Source of the DNA: Marinilabiliales bacterium
GTDB lineage: Bacteria; Bacteroidota; Bacteroidia; Bacteroidales; ML635J-15
DNA: 64,000 nt
Direction: 5' to 3'
Assembly (NCBI GenBank): GCA_002869385.1
Contig: PKTB01000010.1
Span: 1-64,000 of the forward strand
Positions 61,163 to 64,000 of this stretch are shown here, in pieces. The position numbers and the translations under genes were made by a program. The notes below the pieces were generated by a model. It ran no database searches and had not been told where the DNA came from. It saw only the letters and a list, made by a program, of their open reading frames with translations. Numbering within the stretch: position 1 is the first letter of the stretch; the number at the start of each line of letters is the position of its first letter.

Positions 61163-63265
61163 ATGAACTCCAATTTAGAAAATACTCGTAATATAGGAAT
61201 AATGGCTCATATAGACGCTGGTAAAACCACGACTACTGAGCGTATTTTATATTATACTGGTATTAACTATAAAATTGGTGAAGTTCATGATGGTACTGCT
61301 ACAATGGATTGGATGCGCCAAGAGCAGGAAAGAGGTATAACAATTACCTCTGCAGCAACCACTACCTTTTGGGAAGCGGATAATAGTAGATATAAAATTA
61401 ATATTATCGATACTCCCTGTCATGTTGACTTTACAGTTGAAGTTGAGCGTTCGTTAAGAATACTTGATGGAGCTGTTGCTGTTTTTTGTGCTGTTGGTGG
61501 CGTTGAACCTCAAAGTGAAACTGTTTGGCATCAAGCTGACAGATATAATGTTCCAAGATTAGCATTTGTAAATAAAATGGATAGATCTGGAGCAGACTTT
61601 CACTCTGTTGTTAATCAAATTGAGGAAAAGCTTGGAGCAAATCCTTTAGTGTTGCAATTACCAATTGGTGCTGAGGATGATTTTAAGGGTGTTGTCGATC
61701 TTATTGAACAAAAAGCATATGTTTGGGATGAAGATGACTCTCTGGGTGCCAAATTCACTATAACCGATGTTCCTGAAGATATGCAGGACGAAGTATATGA
61801 ATATCGCGAAAAACTTATCGAAAAAGTTATCGAAGCTGATGATCATATGCTTGAACGGTTTTTTGAAGACAGGACTAAAATTTCGGTTAAAGAGTTTAAA
61901 CAACTACTTCGTAAATTTGTAATCAATAGTAATTTTGTTCCGGTTTTTTGCGGTTCTGCGTTTAAAAACAAAGGAATACAACCTCTTTTAGATGCAATTT
62001 GCGATTACCTTCCCTCACCTGTCGATGTAGAAGCTATTACAGGGCACCATCCTAAAACAGACGAAATAATAAGCAGACATCCTGAATCAGACGGAGCATT
62101 TGCGGCTATGGCTTTTAAGATTGCTGACAACTCATATGTTGGTAAACTTACATACCTTAGAATATATAGCGGTAAAATTACCAGCGGACAAATGATTTAT
62201 AATGTTCGAACTGGTAAAAAATAGCGAATTACCCGTATCTTCCAGATGCACTCAAATAAGCAAACACAAATTGACGAGATTGAAGCTTGTGATATCTGTG
62301 CCGTTGTTGGACTAAAAGATGTTATTACCGGCGATACACTTTGTTATGATAAAAAACCTATAGTTTTAGATAAAATGCAGTTCCCTGAACCAGTAATATC
62401 TATAGCTGTAGAAGCACAATATCAGGCTGATTTGGAAAAGCTCACTAATGCACTTGATCGTTTAGCACTAGAAGACCCAACATTTACTATCAGATATGAT
62501 GAGAATTCTGGTCAAACTTTGATTAGTGGAATGGGGGAGTTGCATTTAGAGATTATTATTGACAGATTAGTCAGAGAATTTGGATTAAAAATTAACCAAG
62601 GTAAACAACAGGTTAATTATAAAGAAGAACTTCTTGATTCTGTTGTTCATAGTGTTGTATTTAAAAAACAAACCGGTGGAAAAGGTCGTTTTGCAGAAAT
62701 TGCTGTAAATATTGGCAAATGTGATAACGACGAAGTTACAGGATTAGAGTTTATAAATAGTATTAAGGGTGGAGTAATCCCGAAAGAGTTTATTCCTTAT
62801 ATAGAAAAAGGGTTTAGAGAAGCAATGCAGAATGGACCTATTGCAGGATATCCTGTTCATAGCATGAGAGTTGAATTGGTTGATGGATCATTCCATTCTG
62901 TTGATAGTGATGAGATGTCATTCCAAATTGCTGCCGGTATTTGCTTTAAAGAAGCAAGTCAAAAGCTGTCAGCAGGGCTTCTAGAACCAATTATGAAACT
63001 CGAAATTATTACTCCTGAGGATTACCTCGGTGATATTAGCGCAGACCTTAACAGAAGAAGAGCTGTAATTGAAGGGATGGATAGTAAAGGTCAGCACAGA
63101 GTATTAAGAGCAAAGGTGCCTTTGGCCGAGCAGTTTGGATATGTGACAGCACTTAGAACATTAAGTTCTGGAAGAGCTTTATTTAGTATGGAGTTTTCTC
63201 ACTATGAAGCTGTTCCTAATGAGATTAGAGAAGAATTGATAAATAATAGAAAGTTTATTTTTTAA
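61163..63265 (+). CDS. fusA: Elongation factor G with one in-frame TAG and a mutated G3 motif
   Basis: The full frame is 701 codons, from ATG 61163 to 63265. TAG at 62222-62224 (codon 354) interrupts [26 protein letters not shown], where EF-G has Glu (GAG). The G domain has [12 protein letters not shown] (G1), RGITITSA (G2) and NKMD (G4). G3 reads DTPCHVD where DTPGHVD is invariant; the codon is TGT at 61418-61420, one G-to-T change from GGT. Domains III-V lie after the stop. EF-G drives translocation and is essential, so the gene is unlikely to be truly broken in a living cell. Its place after rpsL and rpsG marks it as the canonical copy. Confidence 0.93.
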
Positions 63266-63282
63266 TTATAGTTAAATAGATT

Positions 63283-63591
63283 ATGAATCAGAAAATTAGA
63301 ATTAAGCTGAAATCTTACGATCACAACTTGGTTGACAAATCAGCAGAGAAGATTCTTAAGACAGTAAAGACTACAGGTGCTGTTGTTAGAGGTCCTATTC
63401 CTTTACCAACTCACAAGCGCATCTTTACAGTTAATCGTTCGACATTCGTAAATAAAAAGTCGAGAGAACAATTTGAGCTAAGCTCATATAAACGTTTACT
63501 TGACATTTATAGTACGACATCTAAAACGATTGATGCTCTTATGAAATTAGAACTTCCAAGTGGTGTTGATGTAGAAATTAAAGCAAGTTAA
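63283..63591 (+). CDS. rpsJ: 30S ribosomal protein S10
   Basis: The 102-residue product matches S10: [55 protein letters not shown]. It is a 30S head protein and also NusE in antitermination. It follows fusA by 17 nt and begins the S10 segment of the operon, the Bacteroidota str-S10 join. There is no tuf between fusA and rpsJ, which is usual in this phylum. Confidence 0.97.
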   Translation: MNQKIRIKLKSYDHNLVDKSAEKILKTVKTTGAVVRGPIPLPTHKRIFTVNRSTFVNKKSREQFELSSYKRLLDIYSTTSKTIDALMKLELPSGVDVEIKAS

Positions 63592-63611
63592 AATTTAAAA
63601 AATTATTAGAA

Positions 63612-64000
63612 ATGCAAGGAATTATTGGTAAAAAAGTTGGTATGACTTCCATCTACAGTGTTGAAGGGAAAAACATTCCATGCACTGTTATTGAAGCAGG
63701 ACCTTGCGTAGTAACCCAAATCAGAACAAATTATGTTGATGGTTATGAAGCGGTTCAGGTTGCTTTCGATGATAAAAAGGAAAAGCATACGACCAAAGCG
63801 ATGAAAGGTCACTTTGACAAAGCCGGCATTTCTCCTAAAAGAAAACTAGTCGAGTTTAAAAACTTTGGCCAGATAAAAAAAGGAGAAGAATTTTCGGATG
63901 TTGAAGTGGGTGACAAGATCACTGTAGACATTTTCGTAGAAGGAGAATGGTGTGATGTAACAGGAACTTCAAAAGGTAAAGGTTTCCAAGGTGTAGTAAA
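63612..64000 (+). CDS. rplC: 50S ribosomal protein L3, 3'-truncated by window edge
   Basis: The visible 129 residues begin [21 protein letters not shown] and include [18 protein letters not shown] and [12 protein letters not shown], clear L3 motifs. The gene runs out of the window on the right; a full L3 here would be about 205 residues. L3 is an early 50S assembly protein near the peptidyl-transferase centre. It follows rpsJ by 20 nt in the S10 operon. Confidence 0.95.
   Translation, partial: MQGIIGKKVGMTSIYSVEGKNIPCTVIEAGPCVVTQIRTNYVDGYEAVQVAFDDKKEKHTTKAMKGHFDKAGISPKRKLVEFKNFGQIKKGEEFSDVEVGDKITVDIFVEGEWCDVTGTSKGKGFQGVV

Noticed and set aside
1..64000. Alternative genetic code as the cause of the in-frame stops
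   Set aside because: TAA, TAG and TGA all occur in frame, and all three also end ordinary genes with sensible C-termini, so no single codon is reassigned.
1..64000. Frameshift mutations splitting genes
   Set aside because: In every split gene the downstream part is in the same frame as the upstream part, so only substitutions are needed.
1..64000. CRISPR array or cas genes
   Set aside because: No evenly spaced direct repeats with unique spacers and no Cas-like proteins were seen.

Overview
The window is about 64 kb of AT-rich chromosome from a member of the Bacteroidota, probably a marine or sediment Bacteroidales/Marinilabiliales-type organism. The evidence is: several secreted proteins with type IX secretion (T9SS) C-terminal sorting domains, S46 dipeptidyl-peptidases, TAnnTTTG-type -7 promoter boxes, weak Shine-Dalgarno signals, and a Bacteroidota-like rpsL-rpsG-fusA-rpsJ-rplC order at the right edge. 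I assign no species.

Region 1 (1 to about 18.1 kb) is an accessory island. Its right end is a tyrosine recombinase (16533-17768, minus) next to tRNA-Gln(UUG) (18008-18078, minus). The left end lies outside the window or is not recognisable. At the left are element-type genes: an annexin-like fragment, a peptidoglycan-binding membrane protein, a glucosaminidase, a RadC-type protein, a lipoprotein, a zinc-ribbon protein and a Lys/Glu-rich coiled-coil protein. The middle is a defence cluster: (a) an ORC/AAA-like NTPase with a small overlapping partner; (b) one very long gene (6742-10848) reading SIR2-like domain, NACHT-type STAND NTPase, then a C-terminal RlmI-like SAM methyltransferase domain, which I consider the most novel item; (c) a pair of membrane-anchored proteins of unknown function; (d) a Hachiman system, HamA (DUF1837 nuclease-like) and HamB (helicase). 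An attC-like imperfect palindrome follows hamB, and a nested 119-nt palindrome lies upstream of the SIR2 gene.

Region 2 (18.1 to 60 kb) is core and surface-biology chromosome: a Na+/H+ antiporter-like protein, lspA, a tandem adenylate kinase with a degenerate second half, PCMD-type surface proteins, two zinc-ribbon methyltransferases, a roughly 2,045-residue HYR-repeat surface protein, a VanZ-like/TPR pair, two S46 peptidases around an S37 peptidase and an acyl-ACP thioesterase, fbp, ubiX, Omp28-like and TlpA-like thioredoxin-fold proteins, several T9SS cargo proteins, a YraN nuclease-like protein and a PLP threonine dehydratase.

Region 3 (60.2 kb to the end) is the str/S10 ribosomal operon, with a clear promoter.

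A window-wide anomaly matters for all annotation. At least 17 single in-frame stop codons (TAA, TAG and TGA) interrupt 15 otherwise continuous genes, including canonical fusA. Reading continues in the same frame after each stop, and no frameshift is seen. Every case can be explained by a G-to-T change on one strand or the other (GAA/GAG/GGA to stop, or TCA to TAA). At least two missense changes in near-invariant glycines (EF-G DTPGH to DTPCH, S7 RRxGG to RRIGC) fit the same change. I therefore annotate each such gene over its full span and name the stop. The simplest reading is oxidative-type or sequencing error, but mutator-driven decay or readthrough cannot be excluded from sequence alone.
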